Shown piece by piece: positions 1 through 6,615 of a stretch of DNA of 6,906 bases. Position 1 is the stretch's first letter; each line of letters begins with the position of its first letter. The translations under genes and the position numbers were made by a program. This DNA comes from Desulfocapsa sulfexigens (lineage in GTDB: Bacteria; Desulfobacterota; Desulfobulbia; Desulfobulbales; Desulfocapsaceae). Under the pieces are notes generated by a model. That model ran no database searches. It was given only the letters and a program-made list of their open reading frames with translations, and had not been told where the DNA came from. The stretch spans positions 1 through 6,906 of the forward strand of contig DQVD01000014.1 of NCBI GenBank assembly GCA_015661935.1. The letters run 5' to 3'.

Positions 1-2
1 GC

Positions 3-869
3 TATCGTGATCTTGTACGGCAGTATGTGAAGGAGGATCCGGGACTGGTTCCCGAGTTTGCCACCAGGTTAACAGGTTCCAGTGACCTCTATCAGAGTAC
101 CGGACGACAGCCCACCAACTCCATCAACTTCATCAGTTGTCATGATGGCTTCACTCTTTATGACATGGTCAGCCATAACGAGAAGCATAATAAGGCCAAC
201 GGTGAAGGTAATCGTGATGGCGATAATCAGAATCACAGCAGGAATTATGGTGCAGAAGGTGCTACAGATGATCCGGCCATCAATGCTCTTAGACGAAAAC
301 AGGTCAAAAACTTCATGGCTATACTTATGCTCAGCCAGGGTGTGCCCATGATTCTGGCCGGTGACGAAATACTACGCAGTCAGCAGGGCAATAATAACTG
401 CTACTGTCAGGATAATGAACTGAGCTGGATTGACTGGAGTCTGCTTGAAGAAAACCAGGAAATGTTTTGTTTTACCAAAGGTATGATCAGCCTGCGCAAA
501 CGCCATCCATCTCTTATGCAGAAAAGATTTCTCCATGGAACAAAGCCTGTAAATGGATCGATGGCAGACATTAGCTGGCATGGTGTTGTCTTGAATAAAC
601 CGGAATGGGGAAATTCAGATTCCAGGGTGCTTGCCTTTACCTTGAGTAGAGTGGAACCCGATGAGGAAGATCTGCATATTATGTTCAATATGTCGCAGAA
701 AGATGTCTCCATGGAATTGCCATTACTTACCAGGGGAAGTTGGCATCTGGCAGTGGACACTGCCCGTTCCCCCAAAGAAGATATTATTGAAGCAGAAAAA
801 CAACAGATTATTACCACCACAACCATTCGGGTAAAATCCAATAGCATTGTTGTCTGTGAAAATAGATAG
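3..869 (+). CDS. glgX: Glycogen debranching enzyme GlgX, C-terminal part (5' end outside window)
   Basis: The frame is open to the left edge, so the gene is cut by the window; a GTG at 27 is internal, not a start. About 289 codons are present against roughly 700 in the family, so the N-terminal domain and most of the GH13 barrel are missing. Visible family signatures are a DPGLV..FA.RL.GSSDLY stretch, GH13 region IV as FISCHDG (the Asp at 144-146 is the transition-state stabiliser), then NEKHN.ANGEGNRDG, LSQGVPM.LAGDE and QGNNN.YCQDNE.SW.DW. The last ~100 residues are the poorly conserved C-terminal beta domain. GlgX hydrolyses alpha-1,6 branches of phosphorylase-limit dextrin in cytoplasmic glycogen breakdown. 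The catalytic nucleophile and acid/base residues must lie upstream. No other glycogen gene is in view. An isoamylase/TreX role is the main alternative. The TAG stop at 867-869 is followed almost at once by a repeat. Confidence 0.92.
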   Translation, partial: YRDLVRQYVKEDPGLVPEFATRLTGSSDLYQSTGRQPTNSINFISCHDGFTLYDMVSHNEKHNKANGEGNRDGDNQNHSRNYGAEGATDDPAINALRRKQVKNFMAILMLSQGVPMILAGDEILRSQQGNNNCYCQDNELSWIDWSLLEENQEMFCFTKGMISLRKRHPSLMQKRFLHGTKPVNGSMADISWHGVVLNKPEWGNSDSRVLAFTLSRVEPDEEDLHIMFNMSQKDVSMELPLLTRGSWHLAVDTARSPKEDIIEAEKQQIITTTTIRVKSNSIVVCENR

Positions 870-870
870 G

Positions 871-949
871 GGTAAACGCTTACTGAGGTACTGGAAAACG
901 CTTACAGTGCGAGGTTTACTGTAAATTTTGATGTCTGGTGAACGGTTAC
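871..949 (+). repeat. Short dispersed repeat cluster, GTAAACGCTTAC type
   Basis: GGTAAACGCTTAC (871-883), GGAAAACGCTTAC (893-905) and a more diverged CTGGTGAACGGTTAC (935-949) follow the glgX stop. Their right ends fall at 883, 905 and 949, which are steps of 22 and 44 bases. Block 886-905 matches the reverse complement of 6558-6577 at 18 of 20 positions, so the family recurs after purM. Inside the cluster, TTACAGT (902-908) and ACTGTAA (918-924) can pair in a 7-bp stem followed by ATTTTG. That could end glgX transcription weakly, but it is not a convincing terminator. No coding function is seen. Confidence 0.7.
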
Positions 950-1066
950 GAAATAACTACAGTTGGTTTTCATCTGGTATCCACTACCGAGAATGATTCA
1001 CACAGAAACTTTGTTTTTCCGATACATATATTAAAGCGAAACGGAAATTCATGGGAATTTATGGGA
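950..1066 (+). repeat. Dispersed intergenic element, copy 1 (degenerate right end)
   Basis: Bases 950-1023 match the reverse complement of 6726-6799 at 67 of 74 positions without gaps. The right part has decayed: ATGGGAATTTAT at 1051-1062 still resembles ATGGGAAGTTAT near the corresponding end of copy 2, and the sequence between is only loosely alignable. The left terminus GAAATAACT (950-958) is intact. No gene is plausible here; a short open frame at 938-1144 runs through the repeat and has no ribosome-binding site. The right boundary at about 1066 is an estimate. Confidence 0.8.
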
Positions 1067-1110
1067 TTCTTACATCGTATTCATCCTATAATGCCAATGA
1101 ATACAAAACC

Positions 1111-1125
1111 GATATCGATATCGAT
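1111..1125. repeat. GATATC hexamer tandem / palindrome
   Basis: Two and a half copies of GATATC form overlapping perfect palindromes (1111-1122 and 1114-1125) in the rest of the spacer, between repeat copy 1 and the 3' end of the protease gene. The surrounding bases up to 1167 continue with looser CGAT-rich sequence (CCGATTAC, TTGACGATG) and show no terminator for the protease gene that I can support. Confidence 0.5.
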
Positions 1126-1167
1126 AAATTCCGATTACAATTGACGATGCATTTTTAAGATTCTTTC

Positions 1168-2280
1168 CTAATCAGCAAGAACAGAAAGTCGCATTTGCAA
1201 CTCTTCAGCTTTACCATCGCGTATTATGCTGATAATGACATTATCTCCTACACTATGCTGCTCAAGTTCTGTTCGGATATCATCATAGGAGCGCACTTTC
1301 TGACCAGCAATAGCTGTTATGATATCACCCAAAATGATTTCATTGGAGAACTGCTGCGTTGGACGAAGGCCAGCTTTATGTGCAGGCCCGCCTGTCTGCA
1401 CACCGAGCACCAAAACACCTTCAACACCTAATCGCTTTACAAAGCGTTCATCAGCAAGGGTAGCACCGATTCCTGGTCGGATGAGTTTTCCATTCCGAAT
1501 AAGTTGAGGAACCACACGATTAATTTCACGAACAGGAACGGCAAAGCCAATGCCTGCATATGTGCCTGATGGTGAATAGATTGCGGTATTTACACCAATT
1601 AATCTTCCGGCACTATCCAGTAGCGGCCCGCCTGAATTCCCGGGATTAATGGCAGCATCGGTCTGAATCATATCCCGAATTCTTCTACCGGTAATTGCAG
1701 TTATTTCACGGCCTAAGGCTGAAATAATTCCTGAAGTTATTGTCTGATCGAGTCCAAACGGATTTCCCACAGCAAAAACTTTCTGCCCTACTTGTAAATT
1801 AACGGATTCACCGACTGGTATTGGCTGCAAGAGATGCGACGGAGCATCAATTTGTAAGACAGCAAGGTCTTTATCGGGCGCAGCCCCCACAAGTACCGCC
1901 TTCCAGGTGCTATGATCAGCCATGGTTACTTCAATGCGACTTGCATCACTAATGACGTGATAATTTGTTACAACCCTTCCCTTCTTATCCCAAACAAATC
2001 CCGAACCTGTTCCCTGAGGAATCTCGACTGCGTTCAATGAAAACATATTTCTCCGTAAAGCTATTGTGGTGATATACACAACAGATGGAGAAATAGATTT
2101 AAAGAGTTCTATGGTGTTTTGTTCATCCTGAGCCAGATCACCTCTTGCTGTTACTGCTCGTGGGGTGGCTGTAGAATCAAAGAGTCGATTCTCAAAAGGT
2201 TTAAAAAGAAGAAAAAACCCGAGAACAAGAAGGATAATTATTGCAAATGGTGAAACCTTGCCGGTTTGAGATCTGAGCAT
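1168..2280 (-). CDS. Membrane-anchored HtrA/DegS-type serine protease with one PDZ domain
   Basis: This 370-residue protein belongs to the trypsin-fold HtrA family (MEROPS S1C), which degrades or cleaves misfolded or regulatory envelope proteins. Residues ~11-27 form one hydrophobic segment after a short basic N-terminus and no signal-peptidase site is obvious, so a periplasmic enzyme anchored in the inner membrane is likely. The protease domain spans ~55-260 with the complete triad: His108 (NYHV), Asp138 (DKDLAVL) and Ser216 (NPGNSGGPL). One PDZ domain follows (~268-367) and the protein ends there. The single PDZ plus anchor is the DegS layout; DegP/DegQ have two PDZ domains and a cleaved signal. 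The start at 2280 is forced: an in-frame TGA lies just upstream (2292-2290) and no other start codon precedes the membrane segment. No Shine-Dalgarno is visible. It lies 103 bp beyond mgtE on the same strand, behind a terminator. No sigma-E or anti-sigma gene is in the window, so a regulated-proteolysis role is only inferred. Confidence 0.93.
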   Translation of the reverse strand: MLRSQTGKVSPFAIIILLVLGFFLLFKPFENRLFDSTATPRAVTARGDLAQDEQNTIELFKSISPSVVYITTIALRRNMFSLNAVEIPQGTGSGFVWDKKGRVVTNYHVISDASRIEVTMADHSTWKAVLVGAAPDKDLAVLQIDAPSHLLQPIPVGESVNLQVGQKVFAVGNPFGLDQTITSGIISALGREITAITGRRIRDMIQTDAAINPGNSGGPLLDSAGRLIGVNTAIYSPSGTYAGIGFAVPVREINRVVPQLIRNGKLIRPGIGATLADERFVKRLGVEGVLVLGVQTGGPAHKAGLRPTQQFSNEIILGDIITAIAGQKVRSYDDIRTELEQHSVGDNVIISIIRDGKAEELQMRLSVLAD

Positions 2281-2293
2281 AAGTTGTAATCAC

Positions 2294-2332
2294 AAAAAAT
2301 GTAACTGTTCAGAAGCATTCCTGAACAGTTAC
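2294..2332 (-). terminator. Intrinsic terminator of mgtE
   Basis: Read on the minus strand, a perfect 12-bp stem (2332-2321 pairing with 2312-2301, arms GTAACTGTTCAG/CTGAACAGTTAC) with an 8-base loop is followed by A and six Ts (2299-2294). It starts about 50 bases after the mgtE stop and its T-run ends 13 bases before the ATG of the protease gene. It should separate the two genes. If a promoter lies upstream of it, it would instead sit in the protease leader. Confidence 0.85.
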
Positions 2333-2383
2333 AGTACGGTAGTATGGCTAAACACAGGGACGACCTGAATAGTTGCCAAATAA

Positions 2384-3766
2384 TTATAGGTTAAGAAAAA
2401 ACTTCGCAATCATAAAATAAGCAAGAACACCAAGAATATCAATGGCAGTTGTAACAAATGGCCCTGTAGCAATGGCTGCATCAATGTCAAAGCGTTTTAA
2501 AATTAACGGAATAATCGTGCCCATGGTGGCTGCCATCGCCATGGAAAAGAATATCGAAAGCCCTACAACCAGTCCAAGGAGTTTTGGCTCTGCATATCCA
2601 AAATATGCAAGAACTCCAAGGAATCCACCATAAAGAACACCAAGAATAATACCGACTCTCATCTCTTTGAAGATAATCTTTCGAAAATCCTCCATGTTTA
2701 TACGGCCGGTTGCAATACCCCTAACAACAATGGTGGATGACTGAGTAGCTATATTTCCGCCCATACCCATGATAATTGGTATAAAGGAAGCAAGGGCAAG
2801 AACTTGAGCAAGCTCTTTTTCAAATGCTCCAATAATAAAAAGGGCCATTACTCCACCAAGCCAGGAAGCAAATAACCAGGGGGCCCGAAGGATTGCATTT
2901 TCTAAAGTAGATTTCAAAAGAATTTCACGATCTTTACCGGCACCAGCCATCTGCAGAAAAGCTTCGGTAGCCTCTTCTCGCATAACATCAATTATATCAT
3001 CAACGGTTACAATGCCAACCAATCTGTAACTTGCGTCAACAACGGGCACTGCAAGAAGATTATACTGGGAAATTACATGGGCAACTTCTTCCTGATCAGT
3101 GTCTGTTGTGACCGACAGAACATTTTCCCGCATTATATTTTTAAGCTGTCTGTGCGGTGGATTGGTGAGCAGTTCACGAAGTGAAACAACACCTGCAAGT
3201 TTCCCATCACCAAATGTGATATAGAGATAAAAAACCATCTCTTTTTCTTCGCTGCGTTTTTGCACCTTGGCAACAGCCTCACCAACACTTAACTCTTCGT
3301 CAAGATGCATAAAATCAGGAGACATGAGTCCGCCTGCGCTCTCTGGATGGTACTGGAGGAGTTCATCAACTTCTTCACGATCTTCCTTTTCCATCTGGGC
3401 ACGAATCTCAACACCAAATTCATGAGGTAAAGCTTCGATAATATCTGCAGCATCATCAGAGGCCATCTCACTGATAACATCTGCCATAAATTTTGGAGTA
3501 AGATTTTGAACCAGTGCAACCATAACAGATTCATCGAGTTCACTTAAAAACTCACCCACCTGATCTGTTTGGGCCACAATATTAAAAACCTCATCCCGTT
3601 CGACTTCAGAAAGATGCCTGAAAACCCAGGCTGTATCGGCAGGATGAGTCTTGGCAATGAGTTTAAGGAGATTATCAGTGGCATTTCGATGGTTCAGTCT
3701 GCGGATCATGTCCAGCAGAAGCTTTCCTTCGGTTCCAATAAGTTCTTTTTTTTCTTTCTTTCCCAT
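2384..3766 (-). CDS. mgtE: Magnesium transporter MgtE
   Basis: MgtE is a homodimeric inner-membrane Mg2+ channel whose cytosolic domains sense Mg2+ and close the pore when it is plentiful. From the ATG at 3766 the protein has 460 residues, a normal length. Order: an acidic helical N domain (~15-135; includes SEMASDDAADI and YHPESAGGLM), two CBS domains (~140-265; the second ends VGIVTVDDIIDVMREE), a connecting plug helix, then five predicted membrane helices (~297-458). Pore signatures are MGGNIATQSST (~335-345) and ATGPFVTTAID, with Asp443 equivalent to the selectivity Asp of TM5 in Thermus MgtE. A GTG at 3778 would add four residues, but that GTG is part of the Shine-Dalgarno AGGTGGTGAT, so the ATG is preferred. 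It is probably monocistronic, with a terminator downstream and a divergent methyltransferase gene upstream. I saw no M-box-like leader; the space before the start is short. Confidence 0.95.
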   Translation of the reverse strand: MGKKEKKELIGTEGKLLLDMIRRLNHRNATDNLLKLIAKTHPADTAWVFRHLSEVERDEVFNIVAQTDQVGEFLSELDESVMVALVQNLTPKFMADVISEMASDDAADIIEALPHEFGVEIRAQMEKEDREEVDELLQYHPESAGGLMSPDFMHLDEELSVGEAVAKVQKRSEEKEMVFYLYITFGDGKLAGVVSLRELLTNPPHRQLKNIMRENVLSVTTDTDQEEVAHVISQYNLLAVPVVDASYRLVGIVTVDDIIDVMREEATEAFLQMAGAGKDREILLKSTLENAILRAPWLFASWLGGVMALFIIGAFEKELAQVLALASFIPIIMGMGGNIATQSSTIVVRGIATGRINMEDFRKIIFKEMRVGIILGVLYGGFLGVLAYFGYAEPKLLGLVVGLSIFFSMAMAATMGTIIPLILKRFDIDAAIATGPFVTTAIDILGVLAYFMIAKFFLNL

Positions 3767-3770
3767 TACT

Positions 3771-3780
3771 ATCACCACCT
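3771..3780 (-). promoter_or_regulatory. mgtE ribosome-binding site
   Basis: AGGTGGTGAT on the minus strand differs from the ideal anti-16S complement AGGAGGTGAT at one base and lies 4 bases before the ATG at 3766. It decides the start, because the possible GTG start at 3778 lies inside it. It is the only strong Shine-Dalgarno in the window. Confidence 0.8.
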
Positions 3781-3823
3781 AAACAGGGCTCTTGAATTGA
3801 TTATTTTAAAAATACACGCAAAC

Positions 3824-3852
3824 TTGACTTACTCTAAGATAAATACTACACA
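3824..3852 (+). promoter_or_regulatory. Weak candidate promoter for the TPR-methyltransferase gene
   Basis: TTGACT (3824-3829) is followed after 17 bases by TACACA (3847-3852). The -35 box is good and the -10 box poor. It is the best match I see on the + strand of this divergent spacer and would give a leader of about 65 bases. Confidence 0.3.
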
Positions 3853-3879
3853 ATACATTCAATATGCCAGTTCCGTCAA
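3850..3879 (-). promoter_or_regulatory. Candidate sigma-70 promoter for mgtE
   Basis: On the minus strand, TTGACG (3879-3874) and TATTGT (3855-3850) are 18 bases apart: five of six and four of six consensus matches. Transcription would start about 75-80 bases before the mgtE ATG. This is a by-eye consensus match in AT-rich DNA. It overlaps the candidate promoter of the divergent gene, so the two could interfere. Confidence 0.4.
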
Positions 3880-3921
3880 TTTGATTCCATTGATTCCAGG
3901 ACTTTCTCGAATATATTTTTC

Positions 3922-5145
3922 ATGAGCAAAAAAAAGACTGCCCCACAGCTTAGACGAGAGGAGTTTAAAAACCTTTTCTCTCACGCCTGTAATCTTCAAG
4001 AAACAGGACAACTAGCTGATGCACTACTTGTTTACGACGAGCTGCTGGCAAGCTTCCCAGGATCCCCCCTAATCCATTATAATTGCGGGCTTGCATTTTT
4101 TGATCTGAAAAACTATTCAAAGGCAGAATCACATTACGAAAAGGCGGTGGCTGGCGCCCCTGAAGACCCTGACATCCATTATAATCGAGGTTTGAATTTC
4201 AGACGATTACTTCGATTTGAAGATGCAGCAAAATCCTTTGAAGACGCTTGTAAATCCGGCGATACCACTGTTGATATTTTATACAATCTTGCACTCTGTC
4301 ATCAGGACCTGGAAGAATTTTCTGAAGCTGCCCGTATATATAGGATTATTTTGTCACAGAGACCGACACATCAGTCAAGTCTTAATAATTTCGCCTATCT
4401 GTGTCACAAATCAGGGGATGTAAAACAGGCAAAGTCTCTCTATGGACAGCTACTCAAATTGAATCCGAAACATCTGGCTGCGAAACATATGTTATATTCT
4501 CTCACTGGCGTTACTCCTGATAATGCCCCTCTTGATTATGTAGAATCAGTATTTGATAATTATGCAGATGATTTTGAACACAGCCTTGTCGAAAACCTGC
4601 AATATAAAACGCCCATGGCTTTGTATGATCTTTACTGTGATTACTATCATGGGGTAGCGCTAACTACCTGTCTTGATCTTGGCTGTGGAACCGGGCTTGC
4701 CGGGGAACATTTTAAACACTGCTGTAGTGAACTGATTGGCGTGGATATTTCACAAAAGATGCTTGATGTTGCCAGGGAGAAAAATCTTTACAACGAACTT
4801 GTCAAAAACGACATTATCAGCTTTCTTCAAACAAAGGAGCATAAATATGACCTTATTGTGGCGGCTGATGTTTTCACCTACATGGGTGATCTTGAAAATG
4901 TTTTTAAAGAATGTTGCACCGTAAGTAAGGCATCCGGTATTTTACTTTTTTCTGTTGAAGAAACAGATAACATCAATAATAAAACATTCAATCTGAAACA
5001 AACTGGACGATTTGGCCACTCGGTAGAGTATATTGAGACCTTATGTAAACAGACAGGATGGACAATTATTGACCATAAAATATCGAAACTGAGACAGGAT
5101 AAAGGAGAATGGATAAAAGGACATTTATTTATTTTACAGCAATAA
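3922..5145 (+). CDS. TPR-repeat protein fused to class I SAM-dependent methyltransferase
   Basis: The protein has 407 residues in two parts. The N-terminal half (~15-185) contains about five tetratricopeptide repeats, with patterns such as ALLVYDELL, HYNCGLAFFDLKNYSKAESHYEKA and LYNLALCHQDLEEFSEAARIY, which build a protein-binding solenoid. A linker (~200-232, DYVESVFDNYADDFEHSL) is typical of the 'predicted methyltransferase with TPR' family (COG4976-like). The C-terminal Rossmann methyltransferase carries motif I LDLGCGTGLAG (251-261), the acidic ribose-binding residue in GVDIS (273-277) and YDLIVAADVFTYMGDL (309-324). It is probably soluble and cytoplasmic, as no signal or membrane segment is seen. 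The substrate is unknown; the TPRs suggest a protein partner, but that is inference. The ATG follows an AT-rich run with no Shine-Dalgarno; the nearest AGGA is ~20 bases upstream. The gene converges on the DUF2065 gene. Confidence 0.88.
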   Translation: MSKKKTAPQLRREEFKNLFSHACNLQETGQLADALLVYDELLASFPGSPLIHYNCGLAFFDLKNYSKAESHYEKAVAGAPEDPDIHYNRGLNFRRLLRFEDAAKSFEDACKSGDTTVDILYNLALCHQDLEEFSEAARIYRIILSQRPTHQSSLNNFAYLCHKSGDVKQAKSLYGQLLKLNPKHLAAKHMLYSLTGVTPDNAPLDYVESVFDNYADDFEHSLVENLQYKTPMALYDLYCDYYHGVALTTCLDLGCGTGLAGEHFKHCCSELIGVDISQKMLDVAREKNLYNELVKNDIISFLQTKEHKYDLIVAADVFTYMGDLENVFKECCTVSKASGILLFSVEETDNINNKTFNLKQTGRFGHSVEYIETLCKQTGWTIIDHKISKLRQDKGEWIKGHLFILQQ

Positions 5146-5164
5146 CAACACAGTTCAATATCCT

Positions 5165-5362
5165 TTAAAAATAGCCGCTACGTTGCACAAACCAACATAT
5201 TAAAAGACCTATGGACATGGAAAAAAGGCCAACCATTCGCAAGTGTTCGGCTTTCATCTCACTGAGTTTTCGTAACCAGTCACGCATTGATTCCGGCAAG
5301 GCCACATAGGGTATGCCCTCAAGGATTAATACCATCCCCACCAATAAAAATAAACTTTTCAT
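5165..5362 (-). CDS. DUF2065 family small inner-membrane protein (YjeT-like)
   Basis: This 65-residue protein has two hydrophobic segments (~3-22 and ~43-60) separated by a basic/amphipathic stretch with PESMRDWLRKLSEM and EHLRMVGLFS. The pattern LEGIPYVALPESMRDWLRKL...LRMVGL matches DUF2065, a family of small two-helix proteins of unknown role that in many proteobacteria lies near hflKC, degQ or purA. Here it stands alone on its strand, with only 19 bases to the end of the convergent methyltransferase gene. A modest ribosome-binding site (GGGAAAGAG, a few bases before the ATG) supports the start. No terminator or clear promoter was found. Family assignment is by pattern only. Confidence 0.8.
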   Translation of the reverse strand: MKSLFLLVGMVLILEGIPYVALPESMRDWLRKLSEMKAEHLRMVGLFSMSIGLLICWFVQRSGYF

Positions 5363-5427
5363 AACTCTTTCCCTGACTATTTGTTACACTATTAAGGAAT
5401 TCTAACAAAATTGAGTAGTCAGTGCTC

Positions 5428-5456
5428 TTGCTATTTAACAAGACACTTACTAATAT
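5428..5456 (+). promoter_or_regulatory. Candidate sigma-70 promoter for purM
   Basis: TTGCTA (5428-5433) and TAATAT (5451-5456) are exactly 17 bases apart, each matching consensus at four of six positions. The predicted leader is about 43 bases and very AT-rich. No purine riboswitch fold or PurR-like operator was recognised in the 143-bp spacer. Confidence 0.4.
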
Positions 5457-5505
5457 ATTGTAAAATCTTCTCAATAATTCATATCAAAAAAAATACAATA
5501 AAAAT

Positions 5506-6561
5506 ATGAGTGACGCGAAACAATCAAAATATAGTGAAGCTGGTGTGGATATAGACAAGGGAAACGCGTTTGTCCATGGGATCAAAGACATTGTAGCTTC
5601 AACCCATCAGCCAGGTGTATTAAATGACATTGGCGGGTTTTCAAGTCTTTTTTCCATCAATACTGACAACTACAAACAACCTGTTCTTGTTACATCCACC
5701 GATGGTGTAGGAACCAAACTTGATATCGCAAAACGTTGCAACAAACATGATACCATTGGTATCGATCTTGTTGCAATGTGTGTAAATGACATCATTGCAG
5801 GCGGAGCAAAACCACTTTGCTTTCTTGATTATTATTCTGTCGGGAAACTTGAGCTTGATGTTGCAACAGAAGTTGTAAAAGGTATTGCAGAAGGTTGCAT
5901 TCAATCACAGTGTTCACTGGTTGGCGGAGAGACGGCTGAGATGCCCGGTTTATATAAAGCTGGCGATTATGATCTGGCTGGTTTTGTGGTTGGAATTGGT
6001 GACAGAGATGATCTTATTGATGGCTCTGAAATTAGCGTTGGTAATAAAATAATCGGCCTTAAATCATCCGGCCTGCACTCGAATGGTTTTTCCCTAGTCC
6101 GCAAAATCTGTTTTACCGATCATGACTATAACGTAGATGAATACATTGAAGAACTTGGTTGTGCACTTGGCGATGAGCTTTTACAACCAACAAAAATATA
6201 TGTACAATCAGTGCTGTCAGTGCTGAAAAGCTTTAAGTTAAATGGAATTGTTCACAATACCGGTGGTGGGTTTATAGATAATATTCCCCGTATCCTTCCC
6301 TCAGGATGCAAAGCTGAAATATTCACAAGCCGTTGGGAAGTCCCACCTATTTTTGAATTCCTCGCAAAAAAAGGTAATGTACCTCAAGAAGAGATGTACC
6401 GTACCTTTAATATGGGCATTGGCCTGATGATAGCTGTGGACAATGATAAAGTTGAAGATATTGTCCATCTTTTCCAGGCCCATGGGGAAGATGCTTCTGT
6501 GATTGGTGAAATCACCAGCCAGGAAGATGGAGAAGAACAGGTCAATTTACTTTTTGAGTAA
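5506..6561 (+). CDS. purM: Phosphoribosylformylglycinamidine cyclo-ligase (AIR synthetase)
   Basis: PurM closes the imidazole ring of formylglycinamidine ribonucleotide, using ATP, to give aminoimidazole ribonucleotide in de novo purine synthesis in the cytosol. The 351 residues match the usual ~345-350. Signatures in order: YSEAGVDIDKGN near the N-terminus, TDGVGTKLDIA (65-75), VNDIIAGGAKP (93-103), LVGGETAEMPG (138-148, ATP/metal loop), GLKSSGLHSNGFSLVR (184-199), HNTGGGFIDNIPR (250-262, with Asn-Thr where His-Ile-Thr is common) and FNMGIGL (301-307). The start agrees with family N-termini, although the leader (AAAAAAAATACAATAAAAAT) has no Shine-Dalgarno. No purN, purF or other pur gene is adjacent. 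The TAA stop lies inside a dispersed GTAAGCGTTTAC repeat, so the last residues may have been set by that sequence. Confidence 0.96.
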   Translation: MSDAKQSKYSEAGVDIDKGNAFVHGIKDIVASTHQPGVLNDIGGFSSLFSINTDNYKQPVLVTSTDGVGTKLDIAKRCNKHDTIGIDLVAMCVNDIIAGGAKPLCFLDYYSVGKLELDVATEVVKGIAEGCIQSQCSLVGGETAEMPGLYKAGDYDLAGFVVGIGDRDDLIDGSEISVGNKIIGLKSSGLHSNGFSLVRKICFTDHDYNVDEYIEELGCALGDELLQPTKIYVQSVLSVLKSFKLNGIVHNTGGGFIDNIPRILPSGCKAEIFTSRWEVPPIFEFLAKKGNVPQEEMYRTFNMGIGLMIAVDNDKVEDIVHLFQAHGEDASVIGEITSQEDGEEQVNLLFE

Positions 6562-6577
6562 GCGTTTACCGGTACCT
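6558..6577 (-). repeat. GTAAGCGTTTAC-type repeat overlapping the purM stop
   Basis: The reverse complement of these 20 bases matches 886-905 at 18 positions, and its 12-base core is identical to 872-883 in inverse orientation. The core is nearly self-complementary (GTAARCGYTTAC). The TAA of purM (6559-6561) is part of it. A run of CCTTTTTG (6575-6582) and CAAAAAAGG (6595-6603) just beyond could pair weakly, but there is no proper terminator. Confidence 0.7.
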
Positions 6578-6615
6578 TTTTGAACGGCCGTAAACAAAAA
6601 AGGGATTAGTACCTT

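Noticed and set aside
407..847. Open frame of 146 codons antisense to glgX
   Set aside because: It lies wholly opposite a well-conserved coding region; Ser/Cys-rich, featureless translation is typical of a shadow frame.
871..949. CRISPR array
   Set aside because: Units are only ~13-15 bases with 22-base phasing and no distinct spacers, and no cas genes are present.
938..1144. Open frame of 68 codons on the + strand
   Set aside because: It runs through the dispersed repeat, has no ribosome-binding site and shows no protein-like pattern.
2281..2383. mgtE and the protease gene as one operon
   Set aside because: A 12-bp perfect hairpin with a T-run lies between them, so co-transcription would need read-through.
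3767..3778. GTG at 3778 as the mgtE start
   Set aside because: That GTG is inside the Shine-Dalgarno AGGTGGTGAT; the ATG at 3766 is correctly spaced from it.
3767..3921. M-box Mg2+ riboswitch ahead of mgtE
   Set aside because: The space before mgtE is only ~155 bases and shared with a divergent gene, and I see no conserved helices or terminator stem. A covariance-model search (Rfam M-box) would settle it.
3569..3925. Open frame of 118 codons opposite the mgtE 5' end and into the divergent spacer
   Set aside because: It is mostly antisense to confident mgtE coding sequence and has no recognisable domain or start signal.
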